A DNA stretch of 64,000 bases from Planctomycetota bacterium (GTDB lineage: Bacteria > Planctomycetota > UBA1135 > GCA-002686595): NCBI GenBank assembly GCA_016779225.1, contig JADHNZ010000008.1:1-64000 (forward strand), given 5' to 3'. The notes under the pieces are model-generated. The model searched no databases and was not told where the DNA came from. It saw only the letters and a list, made by a program, of their open reading frames with translations. The stretch's first letter is position 1; every line of letters begins with the position of its first letter. The translations under genes were made by a program, and so were the position numbers. This document shows positions 1 through 7,853 of the stretch, in pieces.

Positions 1-53
1 TCGATCGCCGTCTCGCTGCTGTCGTCGGAGCTCTGGTCGCGGAATCGTCCCAT
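1..53 (-). CDS. Partial gene start, probably ExbD/TolR-like protein
   Basis: Only the first 17 codons are inside the window, beginning at an ATG on the minus strand at 53. The visible peptide starts MGRFRDQSSDDSSETAI, hydrophilic and Ser/Asp rich, as is usual before the single transmembrane helix of ExbD/TolR proteins. It begins 12 bases after the stop of an ExbB gene on the same strand, and an ExbD gene is the normal next gene in such operons. The call rests mainly on position; the transmembrane and periplasmic parts lie outside the window. Confidence 0.55.
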   Translation of the reverse strand, partial: MGRFRDQSSDDSSETAI

Positions 54-65
54 GGGTGTCCTCGT

Positions 66-782
66 TCAGGCGGAGTGGATGCGCTGGGCCAGGCGGGTGC
101 GCAGGAGGCGGCGGGCCTCGGTGCGAGCCCTCTGGGCCTGCTCGCGAGCGGCGGCCTCGCGCTGCTTGCGGAAGAGGCGCTGGACGCACACCGACTCGAG
201 GTGTGCGAGGAAGGCGCGATAGGCCTCGGTCTTGCGCGCCAGCTGGTACTGGAAGAAGAGCCCCGGCAGGGCAATGACCAGGCCGGTCTCCGTGGTGATC
301 AGGGCCTCGGAGATGCCCTTGGCGACCATTCCCATGGTCTTGTCCCCCCCACCGCCGGTCGCGAGAGCGCCGAAGGTAGAGAGCATCCCGGTCACGGTCC
401 CCAGCAGCCCGACGAGCGGCGCAGCGCTGACGCAGGTCTTCATCACGCGCAGGTCGCGGTCGAGCGGGACGATCTCGGTGGTGCGGAGCTCGTCGAAGCC
501 GAGGGTCATGCCCTCGATCGAGTCGCCGTCCGCGACCTCGTCGAGGAGGTCACCAATGACGCCCTCGCGCTCGAGCCGGCGCTCCAGCCAGTGGCGCCAG
601 GTGGACTCCTGGACCCTCTGGAAGCCCTTCGCGCGCAGCTTGAAGTGCAGCCCCATGCCCACGCTGAACATCACCAGCGCGATGACCGCGATCGCGGTCA
701 TCGCCCAGCCTCCAGAGAGCCAGATGTTCCTGGCTTCTCCCCAGAGGCCGAGGGCCTGATCGATGAGGGCTTGGAGGTCCAT
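66..782 (-). CDS. MotA/TolQ/ExbB proton channel protein (ExbB-like)
   Basis: A 238-residue inner-membrane proton channel subunit that, with ExbD, uses the proton motive force to energise TonB. There are three predicted transmembrane segments near residues 23-45, 113-140 and 155-180. The second and third carry the family signature (SAAPLVGLLGTVTGM and GISEALITTETGLVIALPG). The C-terminus is a basic, Arg-rich cytoplasmic tail. It starts 9 bases after a longer ExbB-type gene and ends 12 bases before a probable ExbD start, so it is in the same transcription unit. It is a second, short channel subunit beside the long one, as in the TonB2-type systems described in Vibrio. The family call is firm; the partner assignment is inferred. 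Confidence 0.93.
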   Translation of the reverse strand: MDLQALIDQALGLWGEARNIWLSGGWAMTAIAVIALVMFSVGMGLHFKLRAKGFQRVQESTWRHWLERRLEREGVIGDLLDEVADGDSIEGMTLGFDELRTTEIVPLDRDLRVMKTCVSAAPLVGLLGTVTGMLSTFGALATGGGGDKTMGMVAKGISEALITTETGLVIALPGLFFQYQLARKTEAYRAFLAHLESVCVQRLFRKQREAAAREQAQRARTEARRLLRTRLAQRIHSA

Positions 783-791
783 GGAGCGCTC

Positions 792-2333
792 TCAGACGGT
801 GGTGCTCGCCGTGGCGTCCTCGCCAAGCAGGTCCGCGAGGACCCGTCGCACCTGGGCCTCGGTGTCGCCGGAGGTCGCCCCCTCGGCTCCACCGCCACCC
901 TGCCGCTCCCGGGGTCCGGCAGCCGCCTGGGTGCGGGCCAGCTGGTTCGTGAACGAGACCGCGGACTTCTCCATCTGGTCCGTGACGCCCTTGGCCTTGC
1001 GCGAGAGGAAGGCGTGCAGCAGCAGCGACGGAATGGCCACGATCAGGCCGAACTTGGTCGTGATCAGGGCCTCCGAGATGCCGCCCGAGAGGGACTTCAC
1101 ATCGCCGGACCCGAAGACCGTGATCAGCTTGAAGGTGTTGATGATGCCGGTGACGGTGCCGAGCAGCCCGAGCAGCGGAGCAGAGGCTGCGCAGATCGCG
1201 ATGAACGGCAGCATCCCCTGCAGCTTCAGGCGGGTGGTGAGGACGCTCTCGTACATCGCCTCCTCGACCAGCTCGCGAGGCTCGTCCATGTGCTCGACGC
1301 CGACGGCCAGCATCCGGCCGGTGGGCCCACCAATGCGGCGCACCGCGGCCTGAGCCCGGTCGCGGTCGCAGTCCCCCACGGCGGAGAGCAGCTCCTCCAC
1401 ACGCCGCCCGGAGGGGCGACGGATGAAGGCCATGGTCAGATACTTGTAGAGGGCCACCAGGAGGGCGATGCCGGCCATGCCCCCGATCGGGTACATCACT
1501 GCTCCGCCCTTCTTGACATGCTCCAGGAAGGTTTCTTGAGTCGCGGCGAGCTTGTGGGCATCACCGAGGGTCGGGTCCAGAGGCAGGAATCCGGACCCGC
1601 CGGTGATGAGGGCGCGGGCCGCCTCCTGGTCCTCGGGCAGGGCGAAGCCGATCTGGGCCGGCTCGAGGGATCCAAGCCGCTGCTCGGCCGTCCCCACGCT
1701 CCCGCCAGAGCTCATGAAGAGGGCCGCGGGCCCCACGAGGGCGAAGCGTCCCGGCTGCTGGAGCCCGGTCTCGTCGATGGCTCGTCCCTCGAACAGCTCG
1801 CCGCCCAGGGCCGCCTCGAGGCGGTCGAGGGACACGCCCAGGATCCCCGCCTGCGCCCGGTAGACCTCGAGCTCGGAGAGGTTGCTGTTCTCGGGGGCCA
1901 GCTTCGCCTCCTCCACCGCGCTGCCGTAGCGCGAGAGCTCCGCGATGTGCAGGCCCGTCTCGAAGCCCTCGAGGTACTGGGTCAGCAGGTTGGACAGGTA
2001 GGTGCGCTCGTCGTTGCGCGCCTTGAGCTCCGAGTTGAGGTTGCTGAGGTCGAGGCTGCGCGAGTCGAGGGTCCGCGTGGTGCTCTGGTAGCGGGCACGC
2101 ACCTCGGAGAGCTCCCCCTGGAGCTCGGCGAGCTGCTGCGCGAGGGGCACCTTCTCGGCGGCGAGCTGCTCACGCAGCTCGTTCAGCGCGGTGACGCTGG
2201 CCTCGAGGCGCGCGCGGAGGGCCTCCTCGGTGGCTCCGAGGGAGGGGCTCGCGTCCTGCTCCTGGGCCGGAGCCACAGAGGCGAGGAGGAGGGGCCCCAG
2301 GAGTGCCGGAAGCACGGTGATCTTGAGGTTCAT
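792..2333 (-). CDS. TtpC-like long ExbB: periplasmic coiled coil plus MotA/TolQ/ExbB domain
   Basis: From the ATG at 2333 the protein has 513 residues. It has a Sec signal peptide (MNLKITVLPALLG..., cleavage near APAQ, residue 24), a long Glu/Leu/Arg-rich coiled-coil region (about 35-150), a transmembrane helix near 278-303 and a C-terminal ExbB channel domain (about 365-455, with SAPLLGLLGTVTG and ISEALITTKFGLIVAIPS). This matches TtpC, the extra component of Vibrio-type TonB2 systems. A GTG at 2354 would lengthen it by seven residues and overlap the upstream stop as GTGA. I prefer the ATG because it sits directly at the signal peptide behind a GGAG sequence. The coiled coil probably contacts the DUF3450 partner or TonB, which is inference. 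Confidence 0.9.
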   Translation of the reverse strand: MNLKITVLPALLGPLLLASVAPAQEQDASPSLGATEEALRARLEASVTALNELREQLAAEKVPLAQQLAELQGELSEVRARYQSTTRTLDSRSLDLSNLNSELKARNDERTYLSNLLTQYLEGFETGLHIAELSRYGSAVEEAKLAPENSNLSELEVYRAQAGILGVSLDRLEAALGGELFEGRAIDETGLQQPGRFALVGPAALFMSSGGSVGTAEQRLGSLEPAQIGFALPEDQEAARALITGGSGFLPLDPTLGDAHKLAATQETFLEHVKKGGAVMYPIGGMAGIALLVALYKYLTMAFIRRPSGRRVEELLSAVGDCDRDRAQAAVRRIGGPTGRMLAVGVEHMDEPRELVEEAMYESVLTTRLKLQGMLPFIAICAASAPLLGLLGTVTGIINTFKLITVFGSGDVKSLSGGISEALITTKFGLIVAIPSLLLHAFLSRKAKGVTDQMEKSAVSFTNQLARTQAAAGPRERQGGGGAEGATSGDTEAQVRRVLADLLGEDATASTTV

Positions 2334-2350
2334 CGGGCGGTCTCCGAGGG

Positions 2351-3163
2351 TCACTGAATGGTGATGGGGAGGCGAACGAAGCGGGCCGGCGCCTCGTTCT
2401 TGAGGATGCGCACGGCCTCTGCGATCTCGCCCGCCGAGTCGTTGCGCGCGGTCCAGGTGAAGCCGTCCTCTCCGGACGAGCCCATGCCCGCAGCAGTGCC
2501 GTCGTTGCTGACGTAGTAGCCCTGGCTGACGCCCAGGTAGACCGCGGTGACCTCCGCCTGGCGGCCTCCACCGATGTCCCGCACCTCGGTGGTGAGGGTG
2601 ATCTCCCGGTGGAACTTGTTGACCGCGTTGAGGATCCCCACCACGTTCTGGAACCGCTCGCTGAGGGAGGCCTTGACCTCGGCCCCCTCCGCAGGGAGGC
2701 GCTGAGAGAGGGGCTTCACCCGATCCCGAATCGGATCCGGCAGCCGCACGAGGAGAGAGCGGGTCCGGCCCTCCAGCTCGACGATGGTCTCCGAGAGCGA
2801 CGAGGTCGCCGCCTTCAGGCGATCGTTCTCCGCGACGAGCTCCTCGCGCTTCTTGTCCGCCTCGGCGATGCTGGCCTCCGCCTCGGTGATGCGCTCCTCG
2901 AACGAGGTGATCTCGCGCTGCACGAGGCCGATGCGCTCGTTCAAGGACTCGCGGCCGAGCACCCAGTCACGACGCTCCTTGGAGAGCAGGCGCTCGGTCT
3001 CCACCCACTGCTCGAGGACCGTCCTGGAGCCGGCGGCCGGGTCCTGCTCGTCCTGCGCGGGAGTGCGCTGCTCGAGCACGAGCAGCAGAGGGAGTGCCAG
3101 GAGCGCGGCGGCCCCCAGTCGGCCCCAGGCCGGGCGTATGGAGGTGGTGCGGGTGAGGTGCAT
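2351..3163 (-). CDS. DUF3450 family periplasmic protein of a TonB energising cluster
   Basis: A 270-residue exported protein. An N-terminal signal or anchor (residues about 15-36, LGAALLALPLLLVL type) is followed by a strongly heptad-like coiled coil (about 55-135) and a globular C-terminal half ending in a short beta-rich region. This is the layout of DUF3450 proteins, which in Vibrio and many marine bacteria are encoded directly before ttpC, exbB, exbD and tonB. Here it sits 41 bases behind a TonB-dependent receptor, and its stop overlaps a potential GTG of the TtpC-like gene (GTGA). It is thought to take part in substrate-specific TonB signalling across the periplasm; the exact role is unknown. 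Confidence 0.88.
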   Translation of the reverse strand: MHLTRTTSIRPAWGRLGAAALLALPLLLVLEQRTPAQDEQDPAAGSRTVLEQWVETERLLSKERRDWVLGRESLNERIGLVQREITSFEERITEAEASIAEADKKREELVAENDRLKAATSSLSETIVELEGRTRSLLVRLPDPIRDRVKPLSQRLPAEGAEVKASLSERFQNVVGILNAVNKFHREITLTTEVRDIGGGRQAEVTAVYLGVSQGYYVSNDGTAAGMGSSGEDGFTWTARNDSAGEIAEAVRILKNEAPARFVRLPITIQ

Positions 3164-3204
3164 GGCGGGTGCTTTGGAGCGGGGGTGCAGGAGGGTGGAG
3201 GCCC

Positions 3205-6180
3205 TCAGAAGGTCATGCGGAGGGACAGGGAGATCGAGTACTCGATCCCGCGTGTGAAGGAGGCCCGGGTCACGTCGTCACCGATGGACTCGTGGCGGTA
3301 GACCCGCTCGATCAGCGGGTTGGTCAGGTTCTTCGCCTGGAACTTCAGGCGCAGGCCGGAGCCCAGGTCCTGCGAGGCGCTGAAGTTCAGGGTGTCGTAC
3401 TCGCGCTGGAAGACGCTCGGCACGAAGTTGCCGTTGTCGATACCAGCTCCCTCGACGAGGGTGTCGCCCTGGACCGTGTAGAAGAGCGCCAGGTTCGTCC
3501 CGGTCTTCTCCAGGTCGTAGGTCGTGTAGAGGTTGTAGAGGTGCTCCGGCGCGTTGGTCATCTCACGCGAGGTGAGATCCACGGCGACGCCGGGCGTCGC
3601 GAACTGCTCGATCTCGAAGGGCGTCAGGAACACCTCCGAGTCGATCAGGGTCGCGTTGGCGCCGATGCCCAGGCCCTCCGCCGCGCCGTCGAACTTGTGG
3701 CGCACCTCGAACTCCCACCCGGAGAGCTCGCCCTTCGGGTAGTTGAGGGCGGTGGTGAACTGGAACTCCTGGCTGCCCACCGCGACATACTCGATGGCGT
3801 CCTCGATGTTCTTGTGGAAGAACGACAGGCTCGCAAGACCACCCTCGTAGGGGGTGTAGTCCAGCCGCAGGTCGTAGTTCTCCAGGTTGCTCATCCGCAG
3901 GTCGGGGTTCCCGATGAAGATCGGGCCGCCCAGGTACTCCTGCTGCACGACGGGGGTGAGCTCCTTGAAGGTCTGCCGCGCGATGGTCTCGCTGTAGGCC
4001 GCCCGGAGGGTCAGCTGCTCGGTCGGCTCGTACACCAGCGACAGCGAGGGCAGCACATCGTCCTGGGAGAAGTCCGCGTCGGCGATCCCGGGCTCGGAGA
4101 AGTCGATCTGGCCCGGCGTCCCGAACTGGTACCAGAAGGCGTCCTCCTCGGCGGAGATCTGCACGCCGATGTCGGTCGACTCCAGCCGCGCTCCACCGAT
4201 CATGTTCATGCCCTCCGCGAGGGGCAGATCGACCATTGCGTAGGTGGCTGCGATCTTCTGGCTGCCGCGATAGTCGATGTCGAAGGTGGACTCGGTGATC
4301 GGGTGGTCCTGGCTGCTCCAGGCGTCGCCCCAGGAGTCCTCGAAGCCTGCCCAGTAGCCTGAGTTGTCTCCGAAGTTGCCGAAGGAGTCCTGGAAGAAGT
4401 CCCGCGTGACCTCGTCCTGGAACGCGCCAACCTTGAGGGAGCCTGGGTTTCCGTCCGCGCCTACGGTGAACGGGAAGGAGAGGTCCGCGCGCAGCTGCTC
4501 GCTGTCCTCCTCGATCCGCTTCCAGATGCGCTGGAGGTTGCCGAAGTTGAAGTTGGCGCCCGGCTTGTAGGGCTGCCAACCGCCGACTTGGAGCACATCG
4601 AACAGGAGCTCGTTGGGAGTCCACAGGCCGCCGAACTGACGCTTGTCGGGCTGATCCAGGCTGGCCCCGCTCGAGGACAGGGTCCAGCTCAACTCGGGCG
4701 CGTCGAAGTTCGCGCCAAGCCAGGAGCCTCCGCCACCAGGCAGGGTGTGCCGGCCGTTGAGCTGGAGGGTCTTGGTGGTGCGCTCGGTGTACTCGAGGGT
4801 CTCGGTGACGAGGTAGGGCGCCGCGTCATCCTCGTCGTAGCCCGGCGAGTCGGGGTCGTTCGGGTCGTAGCCCTCGAAGTAGTAGTCCTTCCCGCGCGTA
4901 TCGGTGGCACGCGTCGCGGTGTCGGCCGCGTTGCGCGTGTAGAGGCCCGTCAGCCCCAGGAAGTGGCCCTCGGACTCGAGCCCGAAGGTCGCCAGGGTGC
5001 CCCAACGGATGGAGTCCTGCGAGCGCACGACATCGAAGAGGTTCGTCTTGAAGTCTCCGTCCTGCGCGGTGCCCTGGGTCTCCTTGGGGGTCATGCCCGC
5101 GCCGGGCTGGTTGACCCACCACTTGTCATCGATCCCGTTGTCGTAGAAGGAGGAGTCCTGCTCGTAGAACACGCCCCCGAAGCCCCCGAAGGTCCACTCC
5201 CGGTTGAGCTCCATGCGGCCTCCGCCGCCTAGGGACCACTTGTGGTTGGTAGGCGCCTGGCCGGGAATGGTGGAGACGGCCCCTGTCCAGTTCTCGCCGA
5301 GGCTGCCCAGCTGGGGATCTCGGCCGCCGTCGTCGCGACCCCAGAAGGACACGCCACCCCCGCGGTAGGTGCGGAACTTGGAGTTGTTGGTCGCCTGGGT
5401 GTCGTAGCCGACCTGCGAGCTGAACTGGAGGATCTTCTCCTCCGGGATGCCCTTGAGCCGGACATCCACCGCACCGCCGGAGGCATCCCCCTGCTGGTCG
5501 GGGGTGAAGGTCTTGGAGACCTGGATCGACTCGATGACCGCCGAGGGGAACTGATCCAGCTCCACGGCGCGCTTGTCCTCGTCCGCCGTAGGCAGGCGCA
5601 CCCCGTTCATCTGGGAGCTCACATAGCGGTCCGGCAGGCCGCGAATCACGGCCGACTTTCCGTTCTGGACGGAGGCTCCCGCCACGAGCTTCAGGGCGCT
5701 GGCCGCGTCACTGGCACCCGCGCGGCTCATCAGGTCGGCGCTGATCGAGTCCATCATCGACGGAGCCTCGAAGCGCAGATTCAGGAGCGCGGCCTCGGTG
5801 CCCGCGGCGAACTGGAGGACGTCCTGGACGACGAACTCCTCCATGTCCACAAACTCGCCGGAGAGGCTCACATCGATGTCGGTGAGCCGACCCGCGGTGA
5901 CCACGACCTCGGCCCGAACCAAGCGGACATAGCCCGGCTTGGAGAAGACGAGGGTGTACTGACCGGCGGGGACCTCCGGGAGGAGGTAGTTGCCCTGGTC
6001 GTTGGTCTCGACCTCTTGGCCGGTGTCCACATTCAGGACGCGCGCTGCAGGGAGCGGAGCCTCGAAGTCCGCGTCAAGCACGACCCCGCGAATAGAGCCA
6101 CCGCCCCCCTGCGCAAGCACGGGGCTCGAGAGCAGGGCCCCGAGGAGGGTCAGCACCCAGAGGAGGGAGGGAGTCGGCAC
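3205..6180 (-). CDS. TonB-dependent outer-membrane receptor with N-terminal CarboxypepD_reg-like domain
   Basis: The product is about 991 residues from the GTG at 6180. It has a clean Sec signal (MPTPSLLWVLTLLGALLSSPVLA), then a carboxypeptidase-regulatory-like beta-sandwich (about 28-105, RGVVLDADFEAPLPAARV), a TonB-box-like stretch near EEFVVQDV, a plug domain (about 130-245, with SAVIRGLPDRYVSSQMNGV) and a large barrel ending in the typical aromatic terminus (SLRMTF). An upstream TTG at 6270 adds a poor N-terminus, so I chose 6180. It lies first in an operon with its own DUF3450/TtpC/ExbB energisers. The domain order resembles SusC-like and Cir-like receptors, but no SusD gene is present, so the ligand is unknown. 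Confidence 0.93.
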   Translation of the reverse strand: MPTPSLLWVLTLLGALLSSPVLAQGGGGSIRGVVLDADFEAPLPAARVLNVDTGQEVETNDQGNYLLPEVPAGQYTLVFSKPGYVRLVRAEVVVTAGRLTDIDVSLSGEFVDMEEFVVQDVLQFAAGTEAALLNLRFEAPSMMDSISADLMSRAGASDAASALKLVAGASVQNGKSAVIRGLPDRYVSSQMNGVRLPTADEDKRAVELDQFPSAVIESIQVSKTFTPDQQGDASGGAVDVRLKGIPEEKILQFSSQVGYDTQATNNSKFRTYRGGGVSFWGRDDGGRDPQLGSLGENWTGAVSTIPGQAPTNHKWSLGGGGRMELNREWTFGGFGGVFYEQDSSFYDNGIDDKWWVNQPGAGMTPKETQGTAQDGDFKTNLFDVVRSQDSIRWGTLATFGLESEGHFLGLTGLYTRNAADTATRATDTRGKDYYFEGYDPNDPDSPGYDEDDAAPYLVTETLEYTERTTKTLQLNGRHTLPGGGGSWLGANFDAPELSWTLSSSGASLDQPDKRQFGGLWTPNELLFDVLQVGGWQPYKPGANFNFGNLQRIWKRIEEDSEQLRADLSFPFTVGADGNPGSLKVGAFQDEVTRDFFQDSFGNFGDNSGYWAGFEDSWGDAWSSQDHPITESTFDIDYRGSQKIAATYAMVDLPLAEGMNMIGGARLESTDIGVQISAEEDAFWYQFGTPGQIDFSEPGIADADFSQDDVLPSLSLVYEPTEQLTLRAAYSETIARQTFKELTPVVQQEYLGGPIFIGNPDLRMSNLENYDLRLDYTPYEGGLASLSFFHKNIEDAIEYVAVGSQEFQFTTALNYPKGELSGWEFEVRHKFDGAAEGLGIGANATLIDSEVFLTPFEIEQFATPGVAVDLTSREMTNAPEHLYNLYTTYDLEKTGTNLALFYTVQGDTLVEGAGIDNGNFVPSVFQREYDTLNFSASQDLGSGLRLKFQAKNLTNPLIERVYRHESIGDDVTRASFTRGIEYSISLSLRMTF

Positions 6181-6481
6181 GGAGCGGCTCGGCGGGGGGA
6201 ACCCAGCAGGCCCGGTCGCTTGGCCTCCTGGCGTCGAGGGGCGGGACGATAGGCAGGCTCCATGAACCAACCGTCAAGGCATCGCGTGCCACAGATAAAC
6301 TCCCTGCTCAGGAGCCATGAAAGAGTGAAGGAGCCATCAAGATCCTCCGGAGAACGAGGCAAACTGGGGCCCCTGAGGACCTCGTCTTCACACTCGATTC
6401 GCTGCGACGGAACTGCTGACCGCTCGGTCGAGGCGTGCCTTGAGGAGGCACACTGAACCGCCCCTGCCCTAGTCCTGCACC
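6181..6481. other. Divergent intergenic region
   Basis: About 300 bases between the receptor start and the DUF805 gene. It is somewhat less GC-rich than its surroundings. Apart from the weak promoter candidate on the minus strand, I see no coding frame, repeat or RNA gene. Confidence 0.5.
6248..6277 (-). promoter_or_regulatory. Weak candidate promoter of the TonB receptor operon
   Basis: On the minus strand a TTGACG hexamer (6272-6277) is followed, after 18 bases, by CCTATC (6248-6253). The -35 matches the sigma-70 consensus at five of six positions; the -10 is poor. If used, transcription would begin near 6240, which supports the GTG start at 6180 over the TTG at 6270. Confidence 0.25.
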
Positions 6482-7828
6482 GTGCCCCACCCAAGCCTCC
6501 CCAGAGAGCTCTTCCGCCTGGACGGGCGCGTCGGTCGCGCCCAGTTCCTCGCGGCGGGCCTCGGCTTGGCGCTGCTCAAGTATGCGGTAGAGGCCACGGT
6601 CTGCCTGGCCGTCACGGGAGTCTTCTGGGATCCGCTGACCTACCTCGATCCGACCTTTGGCCAGCGCCTCGGAGACATCGATCGGCTCCCCCCCGCCTTC
6701 CTGGCGTTCCTCGTGGTGTTCACGCTGCCGTTCCTCTGGATCGGCGTGGCCATGTGCGCGCGCCGGGCGAGGGACGCGGGCCTCTCCGTGTGGTGGTCCC
6801 TGGGCTTCCTCATTCCCTTGGTCAACTACGCCGTCCTCGCGGCCCTGGCGGCGTGGCCACGGTCGGCGGCCTCACCCCCGCGACAGCGCCCCGACGAGTT
6901 CACCCTCCGCATGACCCTCCTCGGGGTCGGCCTGGCAGTGGGTCTGGTGACGGGGATCATCGCGGTCTTCACCCAGGGCCTGTCCTACTACGGCCCCGCG
7001 CTGTTCCTCGGCACGCCGATGCTGCTGGGCGTGCTCGTGGGCTATGTGACCAACCTGGGCACGCGGCGAACCGCCGGCTGGACCGTCGGAGCCGTCACGC
7101 TGTCCCTGCTCGCTGGCTTCCTGGCCATGCTCCTGTTCGCCCTCGAGGGAGTGGTCTGCCTCGTCATGGCCTACCCCGTGATGTGGGCTACGGCGGTCCC
7201 CGGCGCGCTGGTGGGACGCGCCATGGCGCGCATGGCCGTGACCCCCGACCGAGGCCTCGCCTGCCTCATCGTGATGCTTCCTCTGGGGGCCCTGGCCGAG
7301 CGAGAGGTGACTGCGCACGGCCTCCGCGAGGTCGAGAGCTGGGTCACGATCGACGCGCCACCCGAGGCGGTCTGGGAGCATGTCGTGTCCTTCAGCGAGC
7401 TCCCCGAACCTGAGCACTGGCTCTTCCGCACCGGAATCGCCTACCCGTTGCGCGCGCGCATCGACGGAGAGGGCGTCGGCGCCATCCGCCGCTGCGAGTT
7501 CTCGACCGGCGCGTTCGTCGAGCCCATCACGGCCTGGGAGCCCCCCAGCAGGCTCGCCTTCACGGTGACCGAGCAGCCGGTTCCGATGGAGGAGTGGAGC
7601 TTCTACGCCCACCTTCACCCTCCCCACCTGGACCGCTCCTTCCGCAGCGTGCGCGGGGAGTTCCGGCTCCTGCCCCTCCCCGGCGGGCGCACGCGCCTCG
7701 AGGGCAGCACCTGGTACCAGATGGAGCTCGGCCCTGCCGCCTATTGGAAGGTCTGGGGGGACTGGATCCTGCACGCCATCCACGGACGAGTGCTCGATCA
7801 CATCAAGGACCTGGCCGAGGGGGCCTGA
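6482..7828 (+). CDS. DUF805 membrane domain fused to SRPBCC-family lipid-binding domain
   Basis: A 448-residue membrane protein. The N-terminal part (about 8-130) is a DUF805 domain (LDGRVGRAQFLAAG..., RRARDAGLSVWWSLGFLIPLVN) with hydrophobic helices. A middle section (about 145-265) adds four or five more helices. The C-terminal 170 residues are soluble and read as an SRPBCC/START-like fold (VTIDAPPEAVWEHVVSFSEL, then FRLLPLPGGRTRLEGSTWY). The domains lie in one uninterrupted frame. DUF805 proteins are usually small, so this is an unusual fusion. The start is a GTG with no clear Shine-Dalgarno. The SRPBCC part may bind a lipid or other hydrophobic ligand at the membrane; the real function is unknown. 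Confidence 0.85.
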   Translation: MPHPSLPRELFRLDGRVGRAQFLAAGLGLALLKYAVEATVCLAVTGVFWDPLTYLDPTFGQRLGDIDRLPPAFLAFLVVFTLPFLWIGVAMCARRARDAGLSVWWSLGFLIPLVNYAVLAALAAWPRSAASPPRQRPDEFTLRMTLLGVGLAVGLVTGIIAVFTQGLSYYGPALFLGTPMLLGVLVGYVTNLGTRRTAGWTVGAVTLSLLAGFLAMLLFALEGVVCLVMAYPVMWATAVPGALVGRAMARMAVTPDRGLACLIVMLPLGALAEREVTAHGLREVESWVTIDAPPEAVWEHVVSFSELPEPEHWLFRTGIAYPLRARIDGEGVGAIRRCEFSTGAFVEPITAWEPPSRLAFTVTEQPVPMEEWSFYAHLHPPHLDRSFRSVRGEFRLLPLPGGRTRLEGSTWYQMELGPAAYWKVWGDWILHAIHGRVLDHIKDLAEGA

Positions 7829-7834
7829 GCCCCC
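7819..7834. terminator. Hairpin across a stop codon, candidate bidirectional terminator
   Basis: A perfect six-base stem GGGGGC/GCCCCC with loop CTGA, where the loop contains the TGA stop of the DUF805 gene. It lies between two convergent genes, with no T-tract. Confidence 0.45.
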
Positions 7835-7853
7835 CCGGCACGCGGCGCCCCGC

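Noticed and set aside
75-2357. A 760-codon plus-strand open frame
   Set aside because: It lies opposite the ExbB and TtpC-like genes and has no protein-like sequence; long antisense frames are expected at this GC content.
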